A stretch of DNA of 64,000 bases from Enterovirga rhinocerotis (GCF_004363955.1 NZ_SNZR01000011.1:992001-1056000); one strand, 5' to 3'; shown: positions 22,646-31,628, counted from the stretch's first letter. Translations and numbers: made by a program. The notes: generated from the letters alone by a model not told the origin.

Positions 22646-23326
22646 ATGAACGGCTGGAGGTTCGGCCTCGGCCTGCTCCTGACCGGAGCGGCCGGCGCGG
22701 TGGATGCGATCAGCTTCACGCGTCTCGGAGCGGTGTACGCCTCTTTGATGAGCGGCAACACGATCCAGGTCGGCATCCATGCGGCGCTGCGCGACATCGG
22801 CCCGTTCCTGGGCTTCCTGACGCTGATCGGGTTGTTCCTGCTCGGCAGCTTCGTCGGGGCCATCCTGCTGGCGAAGCTCGGGCCTTGGCACCTGCCGGCC
22901 ATCCTGACGCTGGAGGCGGCGGCGCTCGGGATCGCGGTCGCCCTCGACACCGTCTACCGGCTGCCTCTGGCGAGCATCGCGCCCCTGTCGTTCGCCATGG
23001 GCGCCCAAAACCATCTCGTCGTGCTGGCGCGCGGTGCGAATGCGGGCACGACCTTCGTCACCGGCACGCTGTTCCGGTTTGCCGACGCCTTGGCGCAGCG
23101 CGCGATGGGGCGTGACAGGGACGGCGCCTGGCGGCTCCACCTCTCCGTGTGGAGCGCGTTCGTCGCGGGCGCGACGCTCGGCACGCTGCTGCAGGTCTTC
23201 CTCGCCGATTACGCCCTCGTTCCCGTGTTCGTCACGGTCGGCGTGGCCGCCGCAGCGTCGACCGCGCATCTAGCGCGGCGCTTCGTCAGCGAGCCGGGCC
23301 GAGGCCGCGCGGCAACGAAGCCTTAA
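22646..23326 (+). CDS. YoaK/DUF1275 family membrane protein
   Basis: The 226-residue protein has six hydrophobic segments and the family signature at its start (TGAAGAVDAISFTRLGAVYASLMSGNTIQVG) plus the central GAQNHLV... and TFVTGTLFRFADAL. The family is conserved in bacteria; its transport function is unproven. The gene is divergent from the DUF2939 gene. Confidence 0.85.
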   Translation: MNGWRFGLGLLLTGAAGAVDAISFTRLGAVYASLMSGNTIQVGIHAALRDIGPFLGFLTLIGLFLLGSFVGAILLAKLGPWHLPAILTLEAAALGIAVALDTVYRLPLASIAPLSFAMGAQNHLVVLARGANAGTTFVTGTLFRFADALAQRAMGRDRDGAWRLHLSVWSAFVAGATLGTLLQVFLADYALVPVFVTVGVAAAASTAHLARRFVSEPGRGRAATKP

Positions 23327-23616
23327 CCATGCTCGCCTACCCATGATCACGGCATCCTGGGGTCCATGCATCACAGGATGCCGTGCCGGGGAACGGGAAA
23401 GGATCACAGGATCGGAGGATCAGGGCCCGCAAGGATCACGGCACGGTCGGCACGCTGGTCCAGTCCGCGACCGGGATCGCCTCGGGGCCGTCTCGCAGGT
23501 CGGTCCGTGAGGCTTCCGGCCCGCCGGACGACCGAACCAGCCGAGCCCGATGGGTGCGACGAGGCGACGAGCGCTGGACCGGGCCGGAGCTGGTCTCCGC
23601 GGTCTCGCGGCGCCGA

Positions 23617-23638
23617 CGTGCCGCATGCATGCGGCACG
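23617..23638. promoter_or_regulatory. 22-bp perfect palindrome
   Basis: The DNA from 23617 to 23638 is a perfect palindrome; each half is CGTGCCGCATG or its complement. It contains the nested 18-bp palindrome TGCCGCATGCATGCGGCA. It lies in a long non-coding gap between YoaK-type and aminotransferase genes. It may be an operator or an alternative hairpin; no ligand is known. Confidence 0.35.
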
Positions 23639-23834
23639 GATGGGGAGATCGTGAGGCGCCTTCACCGGGTGCAGGGTAGGTCGGTGATGGTGCGCTTCGC
23701 CGGCCCTGTTCGAACAGGATCTCAGCTCGCCTGGAACAGGGTTCCGTTTCAGGTCGTTGCGTGAAATGTCTCGAGTATCATCTCAGCTCGACGCTCACGC
23801 TTATGAAGATGGTGAGCGATCTTCGACATCGTGT

Positions 23835-23862
23835 TGACAGGTCGATTGAATCGACCCTGTCA
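23835..23862 (-). terminator. Hairpin at the end of the polysaccharide gene unit
   Basis: TGACAGG and TCGAT on the left pair with ATCGA and CCTGTCA on the right, with one bulged C and a three-base loop. It starts two bases past the aminotransferase stop, as expected for a transcription end, but no U-tract follows. Confidence 0.45.
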
Positions 23863-23864
23863 GA

Positions 23865-25010
23865 TCACGACAGGGCGGCTTTCACGGCCGCGACGATGCG
23901 GTCCTGGGTCGGCTCGTCCAGATAGGGGTGGATCGGCAGCGAGATCACCTCGCGTGCCAGCTTCTCCGTCACCGGCAAGCCGTTGCCGACGCTCGGGAAA
24001 TGCTGATACGCCGAATAGCGGTGGACCGGCCGCGGATAATACATCCCGGTCGGGATGCCCTGGGCCTTGAGCTGCGCGGCGAGATCGGCCCGCTGCTCCG
24101 GCTTCACGCGCACGGTGTAGATCGCCCAGCTCGACATGCTGTCCGGCCGGATGTGGGGCGGCGTCAGCACGTCGCCGAGGGCTTCCGAATAGCGCTGCGC
24201 GATGACCTGCCGGGCGGCGAGCTCGTCCTCGAAGATCTTCAGCTTCTCGATGAGGACGGCCGCCTGGATGGTGTCGAGACGGCCCGTCATGCCGATGTGC
24301 TCGTGGTCCGAACGGTCGGCGCTGAGGCCGTGGAAACGGAGCGAGATCAGTGCCTTGGCGAGGTGGTCGTCGTCGGTCGTCACGGCTCCACCGTCGCCGT
24401 AGCAGCCGAGGGGCTTGGCCGGGAAGAAGCTCGTCGTCGTCGCGAGCCCGAAGGTGCCGACGCGCCGGCCCTTGTAGAGGGCGCCGAAGCTCTGCGCCGC
24501 ATCGCACAGCATCCAGAGGCCCTCGCGCTCGCAGATGGGCGCCAGGGCATCGACATCGGCCGGCTGGCCGAAGATGTCGACCGGGATGACGCCGACCGGA
24601 TCGAGCCCCGACCGACGAGCGGTTTCGATGGCGGCGATCAGGCTTTGCGGGTCGATGTTGAACGTGTCTTCGAGCACGTCGACGAAGACGGGCGTCGCGC
24701 CGATCCGGGCGATCACCTCGGCGGTCGCCGTGTAGGTGAAGCTCGGGCAGAACACCGCATGGCCCGGTCCCGTGCCCTTCGCCATCATGACGAGGCTGAG
24801 CGCATCGGTGCCGTTGCTGCAGGAGATGGCATGCTTGGCGCCGCAGAAGGCGGCGAGCTGCGTCTCGAACTCCGTGACCTCGGGGCCGAGGATGTAGGCG
24901 CCGTGGTTGACGACCTTGAGGATGGCGTCGTCGATCGCGCTCCCGAGCCGTCGCCGCTGCGCACCGAGATCGATGAAGGGCAGGGGCGCTGGCTGCACCG
25001 GCTGGGTCAT
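23865..25010 (-). CDS. DegT/DnrJ/EryC1/StrS sugar aminotransferase
   Basis: The 381-residue PLP enzyme transfers an amino group to a keto-sugar nucleotide. Asp170 (MLCDAAQSFG) contacts the PLP ring, Lys199 in SFFPAKPLGCYGDGG is the Schiff-base residue, and EHIGMTGRLDTIQAAVL and TGMYYPRPVH are typical of the family. WbpE- and PglE-like enzymes act in acetamido-sugar synthesis for polysaccharides. It lies 15 bases downstream of the nucleotide-sugar dehydrogenase gene, probably in one operon. Confidence 0.9.
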   Translation of the reverse strand: MTQPVQPAPLPFIDLGAQRRRLGSAIDDAILKVVNHGAYILGPEVTEFETQLAAFCGAKHAISCSNGTDALSLVMMAKGTGPGHAVFCPSFTYTATAEVIARIGATPVFVDVLEDTFNIDPQSLIAAIETARRSGLDPVGVIPVDIFGQPADVDALAPICEREGLWMLCDAAQSFGALYKGRRVGTFGLATTTSFFPAKPLGCYGDGGAVTTDDDHLAKALISLRFHGLSADRSDHEHIGMTGRLDTIQAAVLIEKLKIFEDELAARQVIAQRYSEALGDVLTPPHIRPDSMSSWAIYTVRVKPEQRADLAAQLKAQGIPTGMYYPRPVHRYSAYQHFPSVGNGLPVTEKLAREVISLPIHPYLDEPTQDRIVAAVKAALS

Positions 25011-25025
25011 GAAGGGTCTCCTGCC

Positions 25026-26396
25026 TCAGGCCTTGACGATGGTCGGGCCGCTAAATCCGGCCCGGCCGAAGGCGTTTCGGGTATCGACGATGAGCCGCGC
25101 ATGGCGGGCGATGAGCGGAAGATCGAGCGAATCGTGGTCGGTCGCGAGCACGACCGCGTCATATCTCTGTAATGATTCCGGCGACAGATCGACGGATCGT
25201 CGGCCGGCAAGAGCGGCGTGTTCGCGGGTCGGCGGCAGGACCGGGATCAAAGGATCATGGTATCCTGCCCGCGCGCCGCGCGCCTCGATCAGCTCCATCA
25301 GGCGCAGGGCCGGGCTCTCGCGGGTGTCGTCCACGTTGCGCTTGTAGGCGAGGCCGAGGACGAGAATCTCCGCGCCGTTGAGCCCGCGCCCGACGCTGGC
25401 GTCGAGCGCCCGGGCGAGGCTGTCGACGACGTGTTTCGGCATCGCCGTGTTGATCTCGCCGGCGAGTTCGATGAACCGCGTCGCGACGTCGAACTCCTTC
25501 GCCTTCCACGTGAGGTAGAAGGGGTCGATCGGGATGCAATGGCCGCCGAGCCCCGGCCCCGGCTGGAAGGGCATGTAGCCGAAGGGCTTCGTGCTCGCCG
25601 CCTCGATCACCTCCCACACGTCGATGCCCATGGCGTCGTAGACGAGCTTCAACTCGTTCACGAGGGCGATGTTGACGGCGCGGAAGATGTTCTCGGTGAG
25701 CTTCACCGCCTCGGCTGCCGCGGGCGAGGAGACCGGCACGACCTGCCGGACGATGGCGCCGTAGAGCGCGCTCGCGGCGCGCAGGGCGTCCGGCCCGTCG
25801 CCCGCGACGACCTTCGGGATCGAGGCCGTGCCGTGGATCGGATTGCCGGGGTCCTCGCGCTCGGGCGAATAGCCGAGGAGGAAATCGCGCCCGGAGCGCA
25901 GGCCGCCCTCCTCGAGGATCGGCCGCATCACCTCGGTGGTGGTGCCGGGATAGGTCGTGGATTCGAGGACGACGAGCTGTCCCGGCCGAAGGCGGGCCGC
26001 GATGGCTCGCGTCGTCCGCTCGACATAGGTGAGGTCCGGCTCGCGATGGGTGCCGAGCGGCGTCGGAACGCAGATCAGGATCGCGTCGGCCTCGGCCAGG
26101 AGGTCCATGTCGGCGGTGGGCCGGAAGCGGCCGCCGGAGGCCAGCCGCTCCGTCGCCTCGTCGGGGATCTGCCGGATATAGGACCGTCCGGCGGCGAGGC
26201 TCTCGATCTTGGCGGGGTCGATGTCGAAGCCGATGACCGGAAATCCGGCATCGGCCGTCGCGACCGCGAGCGGCAGGCCCACATAGCCGAGCCCCACGAC
26301 GGCGATCGTGGCGGTGCGGCCCTCGATCGCGGCGACGAGACGATCCGCCGGACCCGCCGAAGCGGCCGTCACCTCGGAGGCGAGGCCTGAAGTCAT
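25026..26396 (-). CDS. UDP-sugar dehydrogenase (WbpA/UDP-GlcNAc dehydrogenase-like)
   Basis: The 456-residue enzyme has the NAD-binding motif VVGLGYVGLPL at 33-43, the central KLTENIFRAVNIALVNEL helix, catalytic Cys287 in GPGLGGHCIPIDP, and the C-terminal LGLAYKRNVDDTRESPA. Enzymes of this group oxidise C6 of UDP-GlcNAc or related sugars to uronic acids for capsule or O-antigen. Together with the aminotransferase and the WbpM-type dehydratase nearby it suggests a di-amino or uronic sugar in a surface polysaccharide. Confidence 0.9.
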   Translation of the reverse strand: MTSGLASEVTAASAGPADRLVAAIEGRTATIAVVGLGYVGLPLAVATADAGFPVIGFDIDPAKIESLAAGRSYIRQIPDEATERLASGGRFRPTADMDLLAEADAILICVPTPLGTHREPDLTYVERTTRAIAARLRPGQLVVLESTTYPGTTTEVMRPILEEGGLRSGRDFLLGYSPEREDPGNPIHGTASIPKVVAGDGPDALRAASALYGAIVRQVVPVSSPAAAEAVKLTENIFRAVNIALVNELKLVYDAMGIDVWEVIEAASTKPFGYMPFQPGPGLGGHCIPIDPFYLTWKAKEFDVATRFIELAGEINTAMPKHVVDSLARALDASVGRGLNGAEILVLGLAYKRNVDDTRESPALRLMELIEARGARAGYHDPLIPVLPPTREHAALAGRRSVDLSPESLQRYDAVVLATDHDSLDLPLIARHARLIVDTRNAFGRAGFSGPTIVKA

Positions 26397-26485
26397 GACA
26401 ATTGGTCCATCGCCGCACCGGGCGGGCTCGCGCGCATCTACGGAAGGAGGGGAGGTCAGATCAAGCGGAGCGGCGCGCGGACCCG

Positions 26486-26899
26486 TCAGGATCGGCGGGA
26501 CACGCGATTGGCCAGCCTCGCCCTCGAAATGAACTCGCGGATCAGAGGAGCGAGGAAGGCGCGACTCAGATGACCGAGCGGTGCCGTCGGCTCCAGGTAG
26601 TAGGACCGTCCCACGACATCCTCGTTATATTCGTCGAGGATCAGCCAGAGGCGCGCATCCCGGTCGAGACCGCCCCGCTGCTTTTCGATATCCGGAATTT
26701 CGACGGCGAAGCGGCCTGAGCCCGGTGGAGCGCTCGTGATCGGAAAGAGCGCCAGGAGGTCTCCGTCCGGCCGCGGGATACGGAGGCCGACCGCTGCGGG
26801 GCGCTTCTTGCGCCCTTCCGATTCTCCTGCCGCCTGTTCGCGCGCCCACAGATACGGATACCGGACGACCGCTCCGGTCTTGAGCGCATCGAAGCTCAA
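26486..26899 (-). CDS. PemK/MazF-like toxin of a type II toxin-antitoxin pair
   Basis: The 137-residue protein starts with the PemK-like pattern TGAVVRYPYLWAREQAAGESEGRKKRPAAVG. MazF/PemK RNases begin GDIVxxxLxP...GxEQxGxRPxxV, which fits only loosely. The rest (LWLILDEYNEDVVGRSYYLEP) is less conserved. The assignment rests mainly on the four-base overlap with an upstream Phd-type antitoxin gene. Its target is unknown; the fold could also be a relative without RNase activity. Confidence 0.65.
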   Translation of the reverse strand: MSFDALKTGAVVRYPYLWAREQAAGESEGRKKRPAAVGLRIPRPDGDLLALFPITSAPPGSGRFAVEIPDIEKQRGGLDRDARLWLILDEYNEDVVGRSYYLEPTAPLGHLSRAFLAPLIREFISRARLANRVSRRS

Positions 26900-27147
26900 G
26901 GGGATTCGTCGCCGGCTTCGTAGGCATCGAGAGCCGCCTCGAACTCGGCGAGGCGTTCGTCGGAGATCGTATCGATCGTTCCGACGCGGCGTGTCTCGCC
27001 CCTGGCGACGAGTTGCCGGTAGTCTTCAATGCTGAGCAGCACGAGACGGGGCTTGTGCCGTTGCGTGATCGTGACGGGCCGGCGGAGCGCTTCGGCGATG
27101 ATGTCGCCGGATCTACGACTGAGGTCGCTGGTGGAAAAATCGGCCAA
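26896..27147 (-). CDS. Phd/YefM-like antitoxin
   Basis: The 83-residue protein has the Phd/YefM N-terminal DNA-binding region (STSDLSRRSGDIIAEALRRPVTITQRHKPRLVLLSIEDYRQL), followed by an acidic helical C-terminus (SDERLAEFEAALDAYEAGDE) that would neutralise the toxin. Its stop overlaps the toxin start (ATGA). A 13-bp imperfect inverted repeat lies just upstream (27164-27204) and could be the autoregulatory operator. Confidence 0.8.
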   Translation of the reverse strand: MADFSTSDLSRRSGDIIAEALRRPVTITQRHKPRLVLLSIEDYRQLVARGETRRVGTIDTISDERLAEFEAALDAYEAGDESP

Positions 27148-27163
27148 CTCGGATCATTCCTGT

Positions 27164-27204
27164 GATTGACGACAATTACAGCAATGCTGCGATTGTTGGC
27201 AATC
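27164..27204. promoter_or_regulatory. Candidate antitoxin operator (imperfect inverted repeat)
   Basis: GATTGACGACAAT at 27164-27176 and ATTGTTGGCAATC at 27192-27204 are complementary in 11 of 13 positions with a 15-base spacer. The site stands between the antitoxin start (27147) and the divergent epimerase gene (27252). Phd-type antitoxins bind such palindromes in their own promoters. Confidence 0.45.
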
Positions 27205-27251
27205 GAAGCCGGGGCCTTGAGCGCGCGCCTTGACCCGGCTAGTCGCGCTGC

Positions 27252-28196
27252 ATGGATGATGGCGCGATCCTCGTCACCGGCGGGACCGGCTTCGTCGGCA
27301 GGCGGGTCGTCGAGCGGCTGCGTTCGTCGGGCCGGAGGCTCACGCTCGCGACCCGCCATCCGATGGAGGCACCGCCCGGCTGCCGCGTGGTCGTCGTCTG
27401 CGATATCGGGCCGGAGACCGCGTGGCGGGAGGCGCTGGCGGGTGTCTCGGCCGTCATCCACCTCGCGGCCCATGTCCATGTCGCGCCTGAAAGGGCTCTG
27501 GCCGAGGCGGGCCTGTTCGATCGGGTCAACCATCTCGGCACCGTCCGGCTTCATGACGAAGCGGCGGCGGCCGGCGTGCGGCTGTTCCTCTTCCTTAGCA
27601 GCATCACCGTCATCGGCGGGGCGAGCGCGCCGGGCCGCCCCTTCGACGAGGCCACGGAGCCGCGTCCGGAGACGCCGTACGGGCGCTCGAAGCTCGCGGC
27701 CGAAGAGGCCCTGCGCGCGGGGTCCGGCCCTGACCTCGTGATCCTGCGCCCCCCGCTCATCGCGGGACCGGGCGTCGGCGGAAATCTGCGCAGCCTCGCG
27801 CGGCTCGCGGCCTTGCCGGTGCCGCTGCCCTTCGGCGCGATCCACAACCGCCGCACCCTCCTGTCGCTCGACAATCTCGGCTCGGCGATCGAGGCGGTGC
27901 TGGCCCGGCCGTCTCCCGGCACCTTCGTCATCGGAGACCGCGCTCCGCTGTCGACGGCGGAGATCGTCGCCGCGCTCAGGGCGGGGCTCGGCCGGCGTCC
28001 GGGGCTCCTGCCGGTTCCCGCGGCTCTCATCGGCTCGGCGGCGCGGCTCGCCGGCTTCGGCGGCCATGCCCAGCGGCTGCTCGGCGATCTCGAGGTCGAT
28101 TCGTCCGCGTTCCGGGAGCGCTACGGCTGGCGGGACGAGGTCGAGACGGAGGCCGTGCTGCGCCAGACGGCGGCGTCGCTCGCGGGCCGCACTTAG
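27252..28196 (+). CDS. NAD-dependent sugar epimerase/dehydratase
   Basis: The 314-residue extended SDR protein has the NAD-binding GGTGFVGRRVV at about residues 9-19, the SSITVIGG strand with the catalytic Ser, and YGRSK (Tyr-x3-Lys). The pattern resembles WbpV or GalE-like UDP-sugar 4-epimerases. It is probably the epimerase of the polysaccharide locus with the neighbouring aminotransferase and WbpM-type enzyme. The exact sugar is unknown. Confidence 0.85.
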   Translation: MDDGAILVTGGTGFVGRRVVERLRSSGRRLTLATRHPMEAPPGCRVVVVCDIGPETAWREALAGVSAVIHLAAHVHVAPERALAEAGLFDRVNHLGTVRLHDEAAAAGVRLFLFLSSITVIGGASAPGRPFDEATEPRPETPYGRSKLAAEEALRAGSGPDLVILRPPLIAGPGVGGNLRSLARLAALPVPLPFGAIHNRRTLLSLDNLGSAIEAVLARPSPGTFVIGDRAPLSTAEIVAALRAGLGRRPGLLPVPAALIGSAARLAGFGGHAQRLLGDLEVDSSAFRERYGWRDEVETEAVLRQTAASLAGRT

Positions 28197-28217
28197 TTCT
28201 GGAGATCGGTTGGGTTC

Positions 28218-28353
28218 ACCCCTCATCCGACCCTTGCTGAAGCAAGGGCCACCTTCTCCCGCAAGGGGAGAAGGAAAAGGCGGAAACGTTGGCACCGCCC
28301 CTTCTCCCCTTGCGGAAGAAGGTGGCAGCGCAAAGCGCTGACGGATGAGGGGT
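28218..28353. repeat. 136-bp imperfect palindromic repeat element
   Basis: The element starts with ACCCCTCATCCG (28218-28229) and ends with its exact complement CGGATGAGGGGT (28342-28353). Inside lie CCTTCTCCC-GCAAG-GGGAGAAGG (28252-28274) and an inverted copy near 28300-28323, so the whole element folds into a long hairpin. Related half-elements lie near 45.2 kb and 51.8 kb. Palindromic elements of this type are scattered between genes in this order; mobility or function is unproven. Confidence 0.65.
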
Positions 28354-28459
28354 GCGCTTCGCACGCTCCCCGGCCCGCTCCCCGCCACTGTCGCGCCGCA
28401 CGGGTTGTGGTAGGGATGCCGTTCGGGCGGGCGCCGGGCGCCGCCGTCGAGGAATCCGC

Positions 28460-30415
28460 TTGACCCGTCGGCAGTTGATCATCGTGGCGCATGACGCCGT
28501 CGTGACGGCGGTCGCGCTGTTCTTCAGCTTCTTTCTGCGCTGGGGATCGACGGAGTTCTTCGCGCGGCTGGACCGTATCGCCGTCGTCTGCGCGCTGACG
28601 GTGCCGATCGCGGCCGCCGCTTACTGGGTCGCGGGCCTGCATCGGCTGCCCTGGCGCTTCGTGTCGATGCCGGATCTGACGCGCATCGCGATCGCCGTCA
28701 CGATCCCCGCCGTCGTCCTCGCCCTCGCCGATTTCTTCGCGCGCGGGCAGGTCATCGTCCCGCGGACCGTGCCGGCGATCTACTGGCTGGTCCAGGTCGC
28801 GCTGCTCGCCGGCCCCCGCGTGCTCTACCGCGCCCATCGCACCCGCCGCCGCGACCGGCGCGCCTTCAAGAACGCCTATCGGGTGCCCGTCCTCCTGGCC
28901 GGAATCGGCGAGGAGACCGAGCAACTCATCCGGCGCCTGCGGCGCGACGCGGTCAGCGCGCTCGAGCCGGTTGGTCTCCTGACGCCGAAGGAGCGCTATA
29001 TCGGCAGCCGCATCCAGGGCGTGCCGGCCCTCGGAGGCTTCGGCGACCTCGAGGCCGTGATGCGGCGTCTGGAGAGCCGGGACAGGAAGCCCCGGCGGCT
29101 CGTCCTGACCCGCGAGGTGCTCGAGAGCGAAGGCATCGACGACCTTCTCGCCGCGGCGCGCCGGCTCGGCCTTTCGACCGTGCGGGTCTCGGAGGCGATG
29201 ACCCAGCTCGGCGGCGGCGAGGGAGCGGCGGTGAAGCTCGCGCCGGTCTCGATCGACGACCTGCTCGGACGCTCGGCGCGCGAGCTCGACCTCTCGGCCG
29301 TCCGTGCGCTGGTGGGAGGGCGGCGCGTGCTCGTGACGGGGGCGGGCGGCTCGATCGGCTCCGAGCTCTGCCGGCAGATCCTGGACATGGAGCCGAGCGC
29401 CATGCTCCTGCTCGACCTGTCGGAGCTGGCACTCTGGTCGATCGGCAAGGAGATGCGGGTGCGCGATCCCGAGGCGCGGACGCGCCAGCATCTCGGCAGC
29501 GTCACCGATGCCGGCGATCTCGCGGAGGCGTTCCGCGACTTCCGGCCGGAACTCGTCTTCCACGCCGCCGCGCTGAAACATGTCGACCTCGTCGAGGCCC
29601 ATCCGGTCGCAGCGGCCGCGACGAACACGCTCGGCACGCTCGAGGTGGCGCGGCTCTCGCGCGAGGTCGGGGCCGTCTGCGCCGTCTTCATCTCGACCGA
29701 CAAGGCGGTGCATCCGGTCTCGGTGCTGGGTGCGACGAAACAGGCCGGCGAGCACGTCTTCGCGGCCGCCGACCGGGCGGCGCGGGCCGCGGGCGAGCCG
29801 ACGCGGTTCCTCAGCGTCCGCTTCGGCAACGTGCTCGGCTCCTCGGGCTCCGTCATCCCGCTCTTCACGCAGCAGCTCCGCGCCGGCGGGCCGATCACGG
29901 TCACGCATCCCGAGGTCGAGCGCTACTTCATGACCATCCGCGAGGCGGTGACGCTGGTCCTGATGGCTTCGGCCGAGGGTGTCCAGTCCGCCGAGCGGGC
30001 GCCGGTCTTCGTCCTCGACATGGGACAGCCGGTCCGCATCGTCGATCTCGCCCGCCGGATGATCCGGCTCGCGGGGCTCGAGCCGGATATCGACATCGCC
30101 ATCACCTTCACCGGTCTCCGGCCGGGCGAGCGCCTGCAGGAGGCGCTGGAGAGCGAAGGCGAGGACCTGCGGCCGACCGCGGTGCCGGGCGTGCGCGCGA
30201 CCTCCGCGCGGCCGGTCGAGGCGGAGGTGATGCAGGGCCTGCTCGACCGCCTGCGCAGGGCCGTGGCGGAGCATGACTCGGCGGGCGTGCTGGCGACGCT
30301 GCGCAGGCTCGTCCCGGATTACCACCCCGACGGCACCGGCCCCTCCCTGCCCGACGATGCTACCGCCGCGCCGGCCGGTGCGCGGCAGGCGCGGCTGCGC
30401 ATCGTCAGCGGCTGA
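28460..30415 (+). CDS. WbpM/CapD-type nucleotide-sugar 4,6-dehydratase
   Basis: The 651-residue protein has an N-terminal part with about four membrane segments (LIIVAHDAVVTAVALFFSFFLRW; VPIAAAAYWVAGL; IAIAVTIPAVVLALADFFA; AIYWLVQVALLAGPRVL), a CoA-binding-like domain, and the catalytic SDR domain: VLVTGAGGSIGSELCRQIL, KHVDLVE, STDKAVHPVSVLGATKQAGE, RFGNVLGSSGSVIPLF. WbpM and CapD make UDP-4-keto-6-deoxy sugars for surface polysaccharide. TTG 28460, with GAGGA upstream, is the likely start; the frame open to 28352 is part of the palindromic repeat. Confidence 0.9.
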   Translation: MTRRQLIIVAHDAVVTAVALFFSFFLRWGSTEFFARLDRIAVVCALTVPIAAAAYWVAGLHRLPWRFVSMPDLTRIAIAVTIPAVVLALADFFARGQVIVPRTVPAIYWLVQVALLAGPRVLYRAHRTRRRDRRAFKNAYRVPVLLAGIGEETEQLIRRLRRDAVSALEPVGLLTPKERYIGSRIQGVPALGGFGDLEAVMRRLESRDRKPRRLVLTREVLESEGIDDLLAAARRLGLSTVRVSEAMTQLGGGEGAAVKLAPVSIDDLLGRSARELDLSAVRALVGGRRVLVTGAGGSIGSELCRQILDMEPSAMLLLDLSELALWSIGKEMRVRDPEARTRQHLGSVTDAGDLAEAFRDFRPELVFHAAALKHVDLVEAHPVAAAATNTLGTLEVARLSREVGAVCAVFISTDKAVHPVSVLGATKQAGEHVFAAADRAARAAGEPTRFLSVRFGNVLGSSGSVIPLFTQQLRAGGPITVTHPEVERYFMTIREAVTLVLMASAEGVQSAERAPVFVLDMGQPVRIVDLARRMIRLAGLEPDIDIAITFTGLRPGERLQEALESEGEDLRPTAVPGVRATSARPVEAEVMQGLLDRLRRAVAEHDSAGVLATLRRLVPDYHPDGTGPSLPDDATAAPAGARQARLRIVSG

Positions 30416-30430
30416 GGCGGGGCGCCGCAA

Positions 30431-31465
30431 TCAGAAGGCGAGATGCACCTTCATCGCCTCGCGGCGGTTGCCGGCGAGTTCGAAGGCCGTGATCGCCTCC
30501 TCGACAGGGTAGGTCCGGGTCAGCAGCGGCTTGAGATCGATCTCGCCGGAGCCGATCAGCCGGGCGGCGGTCGCGAATTCCTCGTGGAAACGGAAGGAGC
30601 CGAGGAGCGTGATCTCCTTGGCCACGACGAGATTGAGGGGCAGGGGTACCTCGCCGCCCGCGATCCCGAGCTGAACCATCCGGGCGCGGGGGCGCAGGGT
30701 CGGAAGGGCGGCCTTGATGGCCTCGCCGTTGCCGGAACATTCCACGAGGAGGTCGAACCGGCCCTTGCCCGCCGCATGGGCGGCCAGAGCCTCGGGCGCG
30801 GTGGCGACGTCGATCGTCTGCGTCGCGCCGAGCCGGCGGGCGAGGGTGAGCGGCTCCTCGACGACATCCGTCGCGACGATCTCCGCCGCGCCGCCATGCT
30901 TCAGGACGGCGACGGCGAGGGCACCAATCGGGCCGCAGCCGGTGACGAGCACGCGCAGGCCCGCGGGCGATCCGGCGCGCCCGATCGCATGCAGAACGAC
31001 CGAGAGCGGCTCGCACAGGGCGAGTTCCTCGAAAGGGATATCCGGCGGGCCGATTTCGCATTGCGCCGCCTCGCAGACCAGCGTCTCGCGGAAGGCGCCC
31101 TGGACGTGCGGGAACGGCATCGCGCTGCCGTAGAAGCGCATCGCCTCGCAATGGTTGAACAGGCCCTCGGCGCAGTATCGGCACCGGCCGCAGGGGCGGC
31201 TCGGATTGACCGCCACGCGGTCCCCGACCTTCAGCCCGGCGACGTCGGCCGCAGCCGCGACCACCTCGCCGGCCACCTCGTGGCCGAGGATCATCGGCTC
31301 CTTCACGCGCACCGTGCCGAAGCCGCCATGGCGATAGTAATGCAGGTCCGAGCCGCAGATGCCGCCCGCCCGGATGCGCACGGCCACCTGGCCCGGACCC
31401 GGCGCCTCGGGCGTGTGATCCTCGACCCGCAGGTCGTGCGGCGGATGGATGACGACGGCCTTCAT
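30431..31465 (-). CDS. idnD: L-idonate 5-dehydrogenase-like zinc alcohol dehydrogenase
   Basis: The 344-residue medium-chain dehydrogenase has catalytic-zinc Cys in GICGSDLHYYRHGGFG, GHEVAGEV, the structural-zinc cluster CGRCRYCAEGLFNHC and the NAD-binding loop VTGCGPIGALAV. The GICGSDLHYYRHGxxG and MRFYGSAM...HVQGAFRE pieces match the L-idonate 5-dehydrogenase group, which interconverts L-idonate and 5-ketogluconate. No other idonate gene is nearby, so the substrate is a family-level guess. Confidence 0.8.
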   Translation of the reverse strand: MKAVVIHPPHDLRVEDHTPEAPGPGQVAVRIRAGGICGSDLHYYRHGGFGTVRVKEPMILGHEVAGEVVAAAADVAGLKVGDRVAVNPSRPCGRCRYCAEGLFNHCEAMRFYGSAMPFPHVQGAFRETLVCEAAQCEIGPPDIPFEELALCEPLSVVLHAIGRAGSPAGLRVLVTGCGPIGALAVAVLKHGGAAEIVATDVVEEPLTLARRLGATQTIDVATAPEALAAHAAGKGRFDLLVECSGNGEAIKAALPTLRPRARMVQLGIAGGEVPLPLNLVVAKEITLLGSFRFHEEFATAARLIGSGEIDLKPLLTRTYPVEEAITAFELAGNRREAMKVHLAF

Positions 31466-31628
31466 GGCTTCCTCCCGCGTCTGGCGCGCGGCCCGTTCGG
31501 GGGCCGTTCAGCGATGACAGATCAGCCTTTCGAGCCCAGATCAATCGCGCCGGGGCCTGGACGATCCGCCGTCTCGACGGAGTGTCGCCGCCGCCGGAGC
31601 GAGAGCCGCCTTTCCCTCAAGGATCGTC

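Larger units (their letters stand above)
23327..23864. other. 538-base gap with palindromes, no gene recognised
   Basis: The frames here have shadow composition on both strands. The gap holds a 22-bp palindrome (23617-23638), a 14-bp palindrome CCTGTTCGAACAGG at 23705-23718, a repeated ATCTCAGCTCG (near 23719 and 23780) and a hairpin just after the aminotransferase stop (23835-23862). Confidence 0.5.

Noticed and set aside
22592-23269. Minus-strand frame antisense to the YoaK-type gene
   Set aside because: Arg/Gln/Glu-rich antisense composition; the plus frame has membrane helices and a family signature.
26625-28388. Long minus-strand frame of 587 residues spanning the sugar epimerase
   Set aside because: It is a GC-rich antisense frame of the epimerase and TA genes; it carries no domain and the sense genes have clear motifs.
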